A stretch of DNA of 64,000 nt from Doris montereyensis (GCA_037039925.1 JAXRKP010001329.1:2501-66500); one strand, 5' to 3'. Shown: positions 1 to 10,403, counted from the first letter of the stretch. Notes: generated by a model not told the origin, from the letters alone. Translations and numbers: made by a program.

Positions 1-394
1 ACAAGTTTCAGGTATTTGTTAGCACATAAACGTATCTTTTCCCCTCACAAGTAACTATAAAAAGACGAATCAATATCATGAAAAAGAATGAAGGTCTTGT
101 TTGATATTCTAATGAGAGGAATATGGAGAGTGATATCTTGACATCAGTTTTCTCAAAAGTAGGTCTATTCACAGCAGAACTGTACTAACCAGGGGCCATG
201 ATTTGCTTGTACCAAAGAAATAAGATGCTCGTGGAGCCTTATTAGGCACAAAGAGTGAGGCCAGGGGCATGTTGAAATTGAAAGATAATGCCATTAAATG
301 ATATTAAAGCTCCTATGGGAACAAAGACGAGACAACTACAAGGAAAAGACAGAAAAATCTTGGGCACCATGAACACCCTTCTTTTCATTGTTAT
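1..394. other. No recognisable feature
   Basis: I see no exon, RNA gene or named repeat here. The stretch lies downstream of the last visible CSTF1 exon on the minus strand, so it is probably CSTF1 intron. The short open frames show no family resemblance. Confidence 0.4.
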
Positions 395-1315
395 GTTAAG
401 GTAGGCAAGGGTAGGTAAAACAGTCAAAATTTTGACGTAAATTATCTTAACACTGACTGAGAAGATGACACCGAAACCCGTATAATCGGCCAGCTATCGC
501 CACACAACGCCACATCTGGTTACATGGTCTATGGATATGCCCCTCCCAGCCCTTCATCAAGTTGGCCCAGCGTTGAGTGATGTAAGATGCGGAGGTCAAA
601 TAAGCGGGCGATGCTGCCTGTAAACACGCACACTAATATAGGACTAATATAGGGAGAGAAAAAACTAGTTCACATCTAAACCTAGATTTACAATCTTCTT
701 TACATTAGTAACAAGGCCATAGACTGTCAAAAGAGTAAGGCTACTACAAGAGGGAAACCCGTTTGAAGTGTCTTTTCTGTGTCATTTTCTTTTCATTTCT
801 TTGTTCGTGATTTTCCAAATGTAGTTTCCCCCCACTAAATTTTCTATCTCCTCCGTCATTTACCAAACGATTTGTATAATATTTGACATACAGGTTCCTC
901 TTGTCAATGCTGATAGACTGACGTCATTTAAAAATATCTTGTAAACTTTTTTTTTGGTAATAAAAATGTCATTTTTGCATATAAAAGATATATGTTATTT
1001 TCAAAATTTGTTAAAAAAACTATCCAAAATATCTAAAAAGCCTGATGTCGTTTCCTTAGATATTGAATGGAAAACACAATCTGCAGCGGGTTTTGAGTGA
1101 TTTTTTTTCATAACTAAAAGAGAGATAGATTTTGAAAATTGGGTCAAAATCCAAGATGGTGGCCATTCCTTGGCAACCAAGGACGCTACAAACTTTTCAA
1201 AGATATAGGGTGATTATATTTTGACAGTTACTCATATATATACTAAAAATCAAAACTCTTACTCAAAAGCAATAAAATCACTTCAGGAGGCGCACCCCCC
1301 CCCCCCCCCCCCAAA
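395..1315 (+). repeat. Interspersed repeat X, copy 1
   Basis: The stretch from 'gtaggtaaaacagtcaaaa' through 'cacatctaaacctaga' and 'caggttcctcttgtcaatg' to 'tccaagatggtggccattc' recurs at about 11055-11960. It also recurs inverted at 55925-56341 plus 59249-59890. The copy ends in a C homopolymer (about 1294-1312), as does the inverted copy. No coding capacity is evident; this is probably a non-autonomous transposon of unknown class. Confidence 0.7.
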
Positions 1316-1734
1316 GAACACAACACAGTTAGCACATTTTCTTTTTCACGGCGAGACGATGAATACTCATGCAGAGTTCGCAGATTCACTGCCAACGGTG
1401 GCCAAAGATTTTTTTCTATTCCTAGTGTTTGTCTCATCTTTGTTTCCCTATGGGGCTTTAATATCATTTAATCTCAGAACCGTATTAGATATAATTTCGC
1501 TGTTATAGGCCATTTTTCCCTATCTTTCTATTAGGCCTGAGAAAAAAATTGTCTCGACTATGAAACTGCCTCACATCTGTATATATAAAAGAAATATAAA
1601 AATAATGGTTTGATGATGAAGATTTCCTTAGTGATACTACTGATACTTCCTGAACAAGACATATAATCTTACTGTAATGCATGTTTACTGTAATAAACAA
1701 CCCACAACAAGAACTATCTAAACAAACTTTTTAC

Positions 1735-1823
1735 CTGTATATGAAATGCTGCAGTTCTTACACGGCCCTTTATGTGCCGCATAACATGTCTCATACAGGC
1801 AACCTCAGGAGAGATTGTTTGAA
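1735..1823 (-). CDS. CSTF1: CSTF1 exon 4 (linker before WD40), with compensated frameshift
   Basis: On the minus strand, an acceptor ('ttctattctgcag') precedes an exon whose start, joined to exon 3, reads V-Q-T-I-S-P-E-V-A, the linker of CstF-50. The family's next residues (LYETCY..HKGPC) are then seen in the -1 frame. The original frame returns for T-A-A-F-H-I-Q before donor CAG/GTAAAA. The original frame is open throughout (29 codons plus 2 nt). This implies a missing C near 1796-1800 and an extra base near 1754-1759. The exon phase matches exon 3 exactly. Confidence 0.8.
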
Positions 1824-2252
1824 CTGCAGAATAGAAAATTTTGATTTGATTTGATTTTACCTCATCCACAATTAAGATCGCGAACAATCTGCTGGGTACG
1901 AGTCAACGGCCAAAGAGTTAAGAGGTTGACACCTTGCCTCGATCACCGAATCCCAAGCAGAATGAAAATAAAAGGTTAACATGAAATAGAAATAAATTTC
2001 ATTCTGAAAGAAATTGTAAATAAGAAATGACTATGATTCATGAGAAAATAAAATATGAATGTAAAAAGAAAGTGTTCACCTTGGTGCTTCAAGCATATGA
2101 TGAATAATTAAATCTTATCTTATCTTCCTAAGAAAACGATTTAAATTTATCAAATCATATCTAGGTGTTTCAGGAGGTGGTATCTTTTGAAGGCATCTTA
2201 ATATTTTTCTTGAAGTCAAGTTGAAGCAAATTTTCTATCATCAATATTTTCC

Positions 2253-2312
2253 TCTCATTTGCCGCCAGACCCTACGTTGTACCATGAGATATGCATAGCA
2301 TCAGTCATTGCA
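2253..2312 (+). repeat. Left inverted terminal repeat of DIRS-like element
   Basis: The outer part (2253-2284, 'ctctcatttgccgccag...') is complementary to 5899-5930, the first half of the internal complementary region. The inner part ('atgcatagcatcagtcat') is complementary to about 6244-6272 near the right end. Confidence 0.7.
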
Positions 2313-2690
2313 TTGAATCGTCAGAGAGTTTACACGCTTTTTAGCCAGCAGAACATACCATTTACTCTACTGTCTATTCTGTGATATAGATTCAGATCTA
2401 AATCTCATGAAAGTGTTTGTGGTTTAATTCACTCGTTTTCGATATAAGTGTAAGGTATTGTAGCAAGAATTGTTGAGTGCACTTGTTTTCTTTTTGTGAC
2501 TGTGAGTTAAATCGACATCGAACAGGTAAGACTGTTTAATTTTCAATTTAATATAATTCAAACTACATTTACAAACGCATGACTCAAGCCACTCAAGGTA
2601 TTGTGGTTTAAAACTCTAGATCTAGACTTACTGAAAGACGTCATTCCATTCAGCGGATGAATTATCCTCTCAGGAGGAGAATCTCCATCT

Positions 2691-3551
2691 ATGGATAATT
2701 GCCATAATGAGATTGCTACTGTGCAGGTCACAGACCCAAAGGAATACCGTTCAGAAGAGAAAAGCAATAGACCGACAGGTAGTGGTAGTAATAATAATAA
2801 CAATAATACAATGGCTGTTTTCGGAGGAAGAATTTTCAAGTGGAGGAGGAAGAAAAACAGTGCAGAAAGAAGAGAAAGCAAGAGAGAAATCAATTCTTCA
2901 ATCACTGATAGAGAGAATTGGAAAGCTTGAAAAGGGAAGGTAGAGAAAGCATGTCCTTCCTCCTCCTTATCCTCCTTCTTCATCTCCTCGTAGTACTTTA
3001 TGTTCCAGATCAAAGGCCAAAGTTGAGCAGAGTCATAGTACAACTCCCGGTAGAAAACAAAGAAAGACAGAGCGGTGGGTCAAGTTGACGAACCCCGCAG
3101 TAACTTAACTGGATGCTACAAAGAAGAGGTATTAGATAGCCTTTTTCCACAGAGCAGAAATGAGTCAAAAGAAGGGGAGTGTAGTGATGCAGCAGGAGAA
3201 GAGGGTGGAGGGAGATGTAATTTTAAAAGGCGTAGGCCGAATATGGCGAAGAAAAGGGGGATTTCAGACCCTATTGTTGAAAACTTTGGCAAAATTTGTT
3301 ATCCGATCTTTCACCCAAGAGATGAATGAGTCGAAAGTGAGGGAGACATTTTACTCTAACAGGCGGCCGGAGAATTGCCCATCCTTGGTAGTAAGGTCAA
3401 CGTTCAAGGATATATGGGGAATGCTTAAGCATGAAAACAGGAAGATTGATACAAAATTTATGACCGTTCAGCGGTTCATTGCAAAGCTGCCACAGCTCAT
3501 GCTCAGCGCAACTGAACTACAAAAGGTCCATAGTGAGAATGTAAGAAAGGC
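2691..3551 (+). pseudogene. Gag-like ORF1 of DIRS-like element, broken and truncated
   Basis: Coding signal is spread over overlapping frames. At 2691-2943 there is a charged, coiled-coil-like segment (KKTVQKEE-type). At 3160-3551 the best-preserved piece carries ESKVRETF, then R-R-P-E-N-C-P-S-L-V-V and a downstream VQRFIAKLP. The RPENC block followed by a VQ-x-x-x-x-K helix is what I know from the gag-like ORF of DIRS/PAT-type elements. The frame runs straight into the inverted LINE sequence at about 3552 and ends in LINE-derived residues, so the 3' end of the ORF is lost. Function as a nucleocapsid-like protein is inferred, not shown. Confidence 0.55.
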
Positions 3552-3597
3552 ATTCCCTAGTTACTAGCATTGTTTTGGTTTTCTTTTGCAATTACTC

Positions 3598-4014
3598 TCA
3601 TTCCTCTTTATTTAGTTCATTGTTCATAATGTTGATATTAGGCTGAAGGTCACTTTCTGATTTTCCAAACCGAACTAAATCATCGGCAAATGAAAGCATT
3701 GATACATTTACTGGTTTAAGTTTCTGCATACCTACATTCATTTTCTTCATTTTTGAGGATGCTTTTGCGACTGAATCCATAATTGTGATAAACAAAAAAG
3801 GACTTAGGTTACAACCCTGTCTTACTCCTATATCTACATCAAATTCTGCAGATATGTTTCTGGCTACTCTCACTGCACATGTTGGTTTATTGTAAAAACT
3901 TTTACTCACTTCTATTAAATTTTGCTCTACATTGTGTTCTTTTTTAAAGAATGCCATAGTTCGTCCTTCCTCAGAGTCAAATGCCTTTTCTAAATCAATA
4001 AAACACAGGTGCAA
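3598..4014 (-). pseudogene. LINE RT fragment (inverted part of copy A)
   Basis: This minus-strand fragment of a non-LTR reverse transcriptase reads LHLCFIDLEKAFD (palm motif A), then GVRQGCNLSPFLF (motif B-like) and SFADDLV (catalytic F/Y-ADD, motif C). The usual RRDEL segment after motif A is garbled (SEEGRTMAFF), showing an indel. It lacks endonuclease, thumb and C-terminal parts. It cannot encode an active enzyme. Confidence 0.85.
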
Positions 4015-4241
4015 GTCAATGTTTCTCTCAAGGAATTTTTCTATTATTTGTCTAATTGTAAATATATGGTCTTGTACACTTCTTCCTGGTCTAAATCCAC
4101 ATAACGTAGAGCAAATTTAATAGAAGCCATTAAAAAGTTTTTATAATAAACCAACATGTGCAGTGAGAGTAGCTGGAAACATATCGGCAGAATTTGATGT
4201 AGATATAGGAGTAATACAGGTTGTAACCTAAGTCCTCTTTT

Positions 4242-5002
4242 TTGTTTATCACATTTATGGATTCAGTCGCAAAGGTATCCTCAAAAATGAAGAAAATGAA
4301 TGTAGGTATGTGGAAGCTCAAACCAGTAAATGTATTAATGTTTTCATCTGACGATGATTTACCTCTGTTTGGAAAATCAGAAAATGACCTTCAGTTGAAT
4401 ATCAACATTATGAACAATGAACTAAATAAAAGAGGAATGAGAGTAAATGCAAAGAAAACCAAAACAATGCTAGTAACTAAGGAAGTTAAAACACAAAATG
4501 TTAAATTGGCCAGAGAGAATTTAGAACAAGTTCACAGCTACAATTACCTAGGAGTAATGATTAACTCAGAGGGAAAACTAAGAGAAGAAATCAAATGGAG
4601 AATACAAAAGGCAAGTGCAATATATAACCATCTAGGAAAGGTATTTGTAGGTAAACAAGAATTGTCAACAAAAACCAAAATGGCAGTATACAATGCAGCT
4701 TATTGTCCTACTCTCCTCTATGGCAGCGAAAACTGGACCTTAGACAGTAGAGAATGCAGAAGAGTACAGTAGCTGAAATGAAATATCTAAGAAGAGTAGT
4801 AGGGAAAACTAAAAGAGACAAAATCAGAAAAACAACAATAAGAGATCAAACCAAAGCAGATGGCATAAAAACTAAGATAGACATAAATCAATTGAGATGG
4901 TTTGGGCATGTAAACGGAATGAATGACAATAGAATAGCTAAATCAGTATACAGTGCTAAAGCCCAAGGTAAAAGACCAAAAGGCAGACCTCAGAGAAAGT
5001 GA
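4242..5002 (+). pseudogene. LINE RT C-terminal half (direct part of copy A)
   Basis: Two overlapping frames (4242-4772 and 4754-5002) encode the RT palm end and C-terminal domain. The ADD motif is degraded to SSDDDLPLF. Conserved family blocks follow: YNYLGVMI, ASAIYNHLGK, CPTLLYGSENWTL, AEMKYLRRVVGKTKRDKIR, LRWFGHVNGMND and KRPKGRPQRK. The reading frame breaks between the blocks near 4755-4770, and an in-frame stop follows RPQRK. This copy is inactive. Confidence 0.85.
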
Positions 5003-5150
5003 GAAGAAGATATAAAAGAGGCATTGAAGCATAGAAATTTAATTTTTTTGGAAGGAAACAGAAAATACCAGGACAGGGCATTCTGGAGAAAGATCATCTC
5101 GGGGCATCTGAACTCATACACAGAAAGGTAGAATGGGAACTGATAAAGAA

Positions 5151-5566
5151 AGAAAGAAAATATCAAAAGAAAAGTGCACATTATTTATTTCAAAATTACT
5201 CAAACACTCAAGAAAGGGTGTGCACCAAGAGCCATTACAATACATAGCTTTTCCTTACAATCCAGGTATTCGTGTTGCTGAATGTATTGACGAGTACATT
5301 AAAAGAACAGAAAGCATGAAGATTCAAAATTATTAATCAGCTATCAGAAGCCACACAAAACTATCAATAAAGATACTGTGTCTAGATGGATGAAAACAGT
5401 CTTAGAACTAGCAGGCATAGATTTAGACACATTCATTCCTCAGAGCACTAGGGCTGCCAGTACATCAGCAGCCGCAAAGGCTGGCCTACAATTAGAGGTC
5501 ATACTGCGTGCTGCAGGTTGGTCAAAAGAAAACACTGTCGCAAAGTTTTATAAAAAAGAAACCTAA
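5151..5566 (+). pseudogene. Tyrosine recombinase of DIRS-like element, C-terminal part
   Basis: Two frames encode a YR catalytic domain. The first (about 5161-5336) has LFISKLLKHSRKGVH and an EYIKRTE helix. The second (from about 5337) has SYQKPHK, then TVSRWMKTVLELAGIDLD, the H/Q-S-T-R-A-A-S-T-S box (here QSTRAAS) and GW-S-K-E-N-T-V-A-K-F-Y with the catalytic tyrosine. The usual His of the HxxR box is Q, and a frameshift separates the two pieces near 5325-5345. The enzyme would normally integrate circular element DNA by recombination. The N-terminal part, including the first catalytic Arg region, was probably displaced by the LINE insertion. Confidence 0.8.
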
Positions 5567-5898
5567 CTTTGAGCACTGTTCGTTAGATTCTTTCATACAA
5601 AAGAAGGGGAATTCATCTCAATTTGAATAATGACTCACATTTTATTATATAATACTTGTATATACCAATTTGACATTGGAGATGATTCATTAAAATCATC
5701 AGTTAATGTCTTTCTTTGAACTATAAATCAATTTACATTATTGTCCTCAAGATAAGTTACATGTTTATGAAATAAGATGATAATAAAGATAACAGATTTG
5801 CAAATGAAATTACCCATGTGTCCTACTCAATATCGTGAACGTACATATTCATCATTATTGTGTTTGTGGGCTTAAATCATGTTTGCTCCCAAATCTAT

Positions 5899-6005
5899 GT
5901 TACAATGTAGGGCCTGGCGGTAAATGAGATGAAATGTAGAAACAAACAAGACTTACCTGTAAGTTGATAGTTGTTTCTAATTTCATCGAGTTTGTCGACA
6001 GGACT
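5899..6005 (+). repeat. Internal complementary region (ICR) of DIRS-like element
   Basis: Positions 5899-5930 are the reverse complement of the left terminus (27 of 32 bases by eye). The adjoining 5933-6004 are the reverse complement of the right terminus (about 90% by eye). A junction made of both element ends is the arrangement expected for DIRS1-type rolling-circle or circular-intermediate replication. Confidence 0.75.
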
Positions 6006-6239
6006 GGAGTGGTAATATGCCCTCCCATGAGTATCACTCGACTCTGATTAATTGTAATTCCCGCTTTGTAGTCAACAAACTACAAAATTGGTGTAATTAC
6101 TTATCAATCTATCGTATAATGTTAATACACGTGTATATATTCATACCATACAGGTAAGAAGTATAATGACACTTTGTAATAATGATAAAGCAATAGTATT
6201 ATGTATATATGCTAAACAATGATTTGAGCCTTCTAAAGT

Positions 6240-6353
6240 GTGACATGACTGATGCTATGCGTATCTCATATTACTACACGGGTCCTGTCAACAAACTCGA
6301 TGAAATTAGAAACAATCATTAACTTACAGGTAAGTCTCATTTGTTTCTACCAT
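6240..6353 (+). repeat. Right terminal repeat of DIRS-like element
   Basis: It contains the inverted copy of the left inner terminus (about 6244-6272), then the extension 'gatgaaattagaaacaatc' to 'ttgtttctac', complementary to the ICR second half. The right end is longer than the left by about 50 bases, as in DIRS1 where one ITR carries an extension. Confidence 0.7.
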
Positions 6354-6569
6354 TAGAGCCCTGAGTACCCAGAGAAAAAAAAATTCTCCTTCTATTTCTA
6401 GAAGTGTTTTAAAATGATAAACTGTCAAAAACCATCAGACAAATTGAAAGCATGAATGAAATGTTTTAAAAGACACTGGACAATGTAGATTCTGGCATAA
6501 CATTTTTTGTTGTAACTTTATGTATACTGAAATGAAAATAATCATATATTCATTATACAGTAATTTTAC

Positions 6570-6647
6570 CTTCAGTCTCAAACTCCAAATCAATTCCTGA
6601 GCCAGGCTGAACTGTGTTTCCAAGACTTGTCTCTGTTTCCTTATTTG
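6570..6647 (-). CDS. CSTF1: CSTF1 exon 3
   Basis: This minus-strand exon is bounded by acceptor 'cattttattttcag' and donor GAAG/GTAAAA. In the correct frame it encodes N-K-E-T-E-T-S-L-G-N-T-V-Q-P-G-S-G-I-D-L-E-F-E-T-E (listed residue by residue). GIDLEFE is the diagnostic linker motif of CstF-50. Its 3' phase joins exon 4 perfectly. Its 5' phase needs one nucleotide from upstream, but exon 2 ends on a complete codon. Either a base is missing (for example in the AAA run at the exon start) or a tiny exon intervenes. Confidence 0.85.
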
Positions 6648-6659
6648 CTGAAAATAAAA

Positions 6660-6975
6660 TGAATAAAAATCTATGTAGGCAAAAGGCAGTGTCTATTTAG
6701 GCAACAAATGGCCCAAATATCCCAGGTCTGAGGTGTTGCACTATTTTTACAAAATATCAATAATAAAAAAAACATTGTGTTCAATTGAGTTGTGCCTTCA
6801 CATTTTTGCATGGCGGAAACTGTCATTATCCCTATTGATTTCATTTTCCAAGTACGTGTGGGTCCCACTGTGGACTGTGCTTGTCTTATAAAAACTTCTC
6901 GCTTCTACTACAAATTTGCCTAAAGAACTTGAAAGATCAAAAAGTGTGCTATTTAGGCCAAATATGCCCCAATAT
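6660..6975 (+). repeat. Repeat hosting LINE copy B (left part)
   Basis: The segment around 'tttgcatggcggaaact' and 'ccaagtacgtgtggg' resembles 10505-10590 on the far side of LINE B. It ends with the target duplicate gccccaatat (6966-6975). No coding features are seen. Confidence 0.45.
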
Positions 6976-7029
6976 CCGGGCAGTGGTAAGCACCTGTACG
7001 GGGAGTAGATGATCCCGCCCTCCATGAGC

Positions 7030-7240
7030 CTCTTGCTGCCTTGCAGGTGAGTCTTGGTCACCAAAGGCTAACGTAGTTAACCCTGACAGAAAATAACCTA
7101 CTGCCTTGCAGGCCTATCTTGACCGACCGAAGACTAAAGGAGTTAACCCTGACAGAAAATAACAACCTGCTGCCTTGCAGAGTGGTCTTGAATGACTAAA
7201 GGCTAAGGAGTTAACCCTGACAGAAAATAACAAGACTTGG
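7030..7240 (+). repeat. Tandem 5'UTR monomers of LINE B
   Basis: Three imperfect units of about 70-75 bp each contain 'ctgccttgcag', a 'ttgaccgac'-like segment and 'gttaaccctgacagaaaat'. The same unit is found two to three times at the 5' ends of copies C, D, E and F. It is probably promoter-bearing, by analogy with tandem LINE monomers. Confidence 0.75.
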
Positions 7241-7349
7241 TAGGGGGCCTCAAGGTGGCAGCCCCACCATCTACCTAGGGTACAATGGGCCAATCCCCTG
7301 CTTATCCAAAACCAAACTGATTCAGAGAAATGAATGTAATATAACCGGT

Positions 7350-7921
7350 TTGATCTTAAAACGACAAACATTGAAACGAACACGGACTGTGATATTTGGA
7401 ACATGGAATGTTAGGGCAATAAATGGAAAAGAGTTAGAATTAGCTGAAGAAATGGAAAAATTCAAAGCATATATTTTGGCTATTACAGAAACAAAGAAAA
7501 AAGGACAAGGAATAGAAAATGTAGGGCCAGTAACAATTTTAATCTTCTCAGGAGTATATTCAAAGATAGAGCTAGAGCAGGAGTAGGCCTCCTAGTGCAT
7601 AAAAGGCATGAAAAGCTACCAGAAAGTTGGAAATTTATAAGCCCACGGCTATTAGAAGTAAATATTAAATCAAAAGGACGAGAAATTAAATTATTAATAG
7701 CTTATGGACCAAACAAAGACGCAACTAAAGAAGAAAAAGATATCTTTGAAAACGATTTACAAATAGTTACAGAAAATCTTAAACCTAAACAAGAACTAAT
7801 GCTTTATGAAGATTTAAACGCTAGAGTAGACAACAATGTAGAAACGTCAGGAGGAGTAATAGGTAAAGAAGGAGAGACAACAACTTCTCCGAACGGAGAA
7901 AGACTAATAGACTTTGCCTAA
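7350..7921 (+). pseudogene. LINE B endonuclease (APE-like), frameshifted
   Basis: Two frames (7350-7586 and 7595-7921) give the exonuclease-endonuclease-phosphatase fold in order. GTWNVRAINGK contains the catalytic Asn. ILAITETKKKG contains the catalytic Glu. Then come AGVGLLVHKRHEK and LLIAYGPN. The D-L-N-A-R block is preceded by YE instead of the usual GD. The DHH-type block appears later as SDDHLVIAKMR (about 8090-8130), just before a TGA. This endonuclease nicks target DNA for target-primed reverse transcription. Breaks at about 7570-7590, 7920 and 8130 make it non-functional as read. Confidence 0.85.
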
Positions 7922-8254
7922 AGAATGACATGAAAGTAACCTACACCTTTTTTCCTCATAAAGATATTCACAAATATACAAAACTAAATGAAGACAGGTG
8001 TGAAAAGTCAATGATAGACTACATAATAGTCAGCAGCTCCCTTTTTACATTACATTGGATGCAAGAGTAAACAGAGGAGCAGAAATATTTAGTGATGATC
8101 ACTTAGTGATTGCCAAAATGAGATGACTGACTAAAGAAAACAAACAAAAAGGAAAGAAAAGAAAGCTACTAAACTCAAAATAGAGGAACTAAATAAACCA
8201 GTAGTAAAATAGGTACATCAATCTAGGATAAAAAGATTTATCAGTGAAAGACAG

Positions 8255-10403
8255 ATGGATCTGAATGATAGCACAATAGAAGAAAAGTGGCAAATGTATA
8301 AAGAAACACTCCTCAGTTGTACTGAAGAGGTCTGTGGTAGGAAACAAATGAAAGGAGAAAGGAAAACAACAGCATGGTGGAATGAGAATGTCAAGACTAA
8401 GATCAAAGAAAAGAAGGATGCCTGGAAGAAATACTTGCAAACAAAGAGACCAGAGAATAGGATAGATTACGTGAATAAAAGAACTATCGCCAAGGAGGAA
8501 GTGAGGAAAGCAAAACAGGAACAATGGGAAGAGTTTGGACAAAGACTTCAAGAAAGCTATCAAGGAAATCAAAAGCTGTTCTGGGGGCAATGAAGAGCAT
8601 GCCCAATACGACAAATTAAAAATGCCAAAGGAGAAATAATGAAAGAAAAAGCAAAATCATGGAAACATGGAGAAAGTATTTTCAACAATTACATAATCCC
8701 TCCAGAACGTATGAAACAAGGAGTAAAGATCAATTAGTAAGAGTAACAAGTAATTCAGAGGAGACAGCTGAAGATGTAGATATATCAATGGAAGAGATCC
8801 AAACAGCTTTAAGAAAAGTGAAATAAGGAAAAACCCCAGTTGCAGATCAAGTTTATCCAGAAATGATTCAAAACAAAAGGAGAGAGGCAGACAAACTACT
8901 ACATACAATATGCCAACAAGCATGAAAGTCCAAACAGGTGCCAGATGACTGGAAAAAGGGAACAGTAGTACCAATACATAAGAAAGGATCAACTATGGAA
9001 TGCTCAAACTATAGACGGATATCGCTACTTAGCGTTCCAGGAAAAGTATATGCCAGGATGCTGGAAATGAGACAAAGGAAAAGAGTAGAGGATCAGATTG
9101 AAGAGCATCAGAGTGGATTTAGACCAGGAAGAAGTGTACAAGACCACATATTTACAATTAGACAAATAATAGAAAAATTCCTTGAGAGAAACATTGACTT
9201 GCACCTCTGTTTTATTGACTAAGAAATAGCATTTGACACTGCAATGAGGGACGAACTATGGCATTCCTTAAAAGAACACAATGTAGAGCAAAATTTAATA
9301 GAAGTCATTAAAAGTTTTTATAATAAACCAACAATTGAGAGTAGCTGGAAACATATCTGCAGCATTTGATGTAGATATAGGAGTAAGACAGGGTTGTAAC
9401 CTAAGTCCTCTTTTGTTTATCACATTTATGGATTCAGTCGCAAAGGCATTCTCAAAAATGAAGAAAATGAATGTAGGTATGTGGAGCTCAAACAAGTAAA
9501 TGTATCAATGCTTTGATTTGCCGATGATTTAGTTCGGTTTGAAAATCAGAAAGTGACCTTCAGTCGAATATCAACATTATGAACAATGAAGTAAATAAAA
9601 GAGGAATGAGATTAAATGCAAAGAAAACCAAAACAATGCTAGTAAAAAGGAAACTAAAACTAAAACACAAGATCTTAAATTGGGCAGGGAAAAGTTAGAA
9701 CAAGTTCACAGCTACAATTACCTAGGAGTAATGATTAACTGAGAGGGAAAACTAAGAGAAGAAATCAGCCAGAGAATCAAAAAGGCAAGTGCAATATATA
9801 ACCATCTAGGAAAGGCATTTGTAGGTAAGCAAAAATTGTCAACAAAAACCAAAATGGCAGTATACAATACAGTTTATTGTCCAACTCTCCCCTCTATGGC
9901 ATGAAAACTGGAACCGACAGTAGAGAATACAGAAGAGTACAGGTAGCTGAAATGAAATATCTACGAAGAGTACTAGGGAAAACTAAAAGAGACAAAATCA
10001 GAAACACAATAATAAGGGATCAAATCAAAGCAGATGTAGAGAATACAGAAGAGTACAGGTAGCTGAAATGAAATATCTACGAAGAGTACTAGGGAAAACT
10101 AAAAGAGACAAAATCAGAAACACAATAATAAGGGATCAAATCAAAGCAGATGGCATAAAAACTAAAATAGAAATAAATCAATTGAGATGGTCTGGGCATG
10201 TAAACAGAATGAATGACAATAGAATAGCTAAATCAGTATACAGTGCTAAAGCCCAAGGCAGACCTCAGACTAAATGGGAAGAAGATATAAAAGAGGCATT
10301 GAAGCATAGAAATTTAATTTTTTTAGAAGGAAACAGAAAATGCATGTACAGGGCATCCTGGAGAAAATTTCTCGGGTATCTGATTCCATACATAGAAAAG
10401 TAG
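8255..10403 (+). pseudogene. LINE B reverse transcriptase and C-terminal domain, broken
   Basis: The linker (8255-8593) has STIEEKWQMYKETLLSC and the TAWWNENVKTK block. The RT fingers (8938-9222) have PDDWKKGTVVPIHKKGS, YRRISLLSVPGK and SGFRPGRSVQDH. Motif A begins at LHLCFID and is cut by a stop. The GVRQGC and ADD regions (about 9370-9540) carry frameshifts. The C-terminal block (9877-10403) has MKYLRRVLGKTKRDK, LRWSGHVNRMNDNR and WEEDIKEALKH. A 116-bp tandem duplication (about 9921-10152) repeats the AEMKYLRR block. Stops and frameshifts are frequent. Confidence 0.85.

Larger units (their letters stand above)
3552..5160 (+). mobile_element. RTE-like LINE copy A, with inverted duplicated 5' part
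   Basis: From 4103 to 5160 the RT C-terminal half of the window's common LINE runs on the plus strand and ends in the family's 3' tail 'gggaactgataaagaaag'. From about 4100 back to 3552 the same RT region runs on the minus strand. The stretch from VEQNLIE to NNELNK is therefore present twice, in opposite orientation, with about 170 bp between the arms. The whole insertion splits the DIRS-like element between its gag-like ORF and recombinase. Confidence 0.85.
2253..6353 (+). mobile_element. DIRS-like tyrosine-recombinase retroelement, internally deleted
   Basis: Three DIRS hallmarks are visible. There are inverted termini: 2272-2312 pairs with 6240-6280 in reverse complement. There is a gag-like ORF with an RPENC motif, and a C-terminal tyrosine recombinase. 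There is also an internal complementary region at 5899-6005, whose first part is the reverse complement of the left end and whose second part is the reverse complement of the right end. No RT-RNaseH block lies between the gag-like ORF and the recombinase. In its place sits a rearranged LINE (3552-5160). The element lies in the CSTF1 intron between exons 3 and 4. End coordinates are accurate to a few bases. Confidence 0.75.

Noticed and set aside
2558..3043. 161-codon minus-strand ORF rich in Leu/Ser
   Set aside because: Antisense shadow of the DIRS-like gag region with GAA/CTT-rich composition; no family resemblance.
6435..6623. Minus-strand ORF beginning METQFSLAQELIW
   Set aside because: It is the wrong frame over CSTF1 exon 3; the GIDLEFE frame and the splice phase into exon 4 identify the real one.
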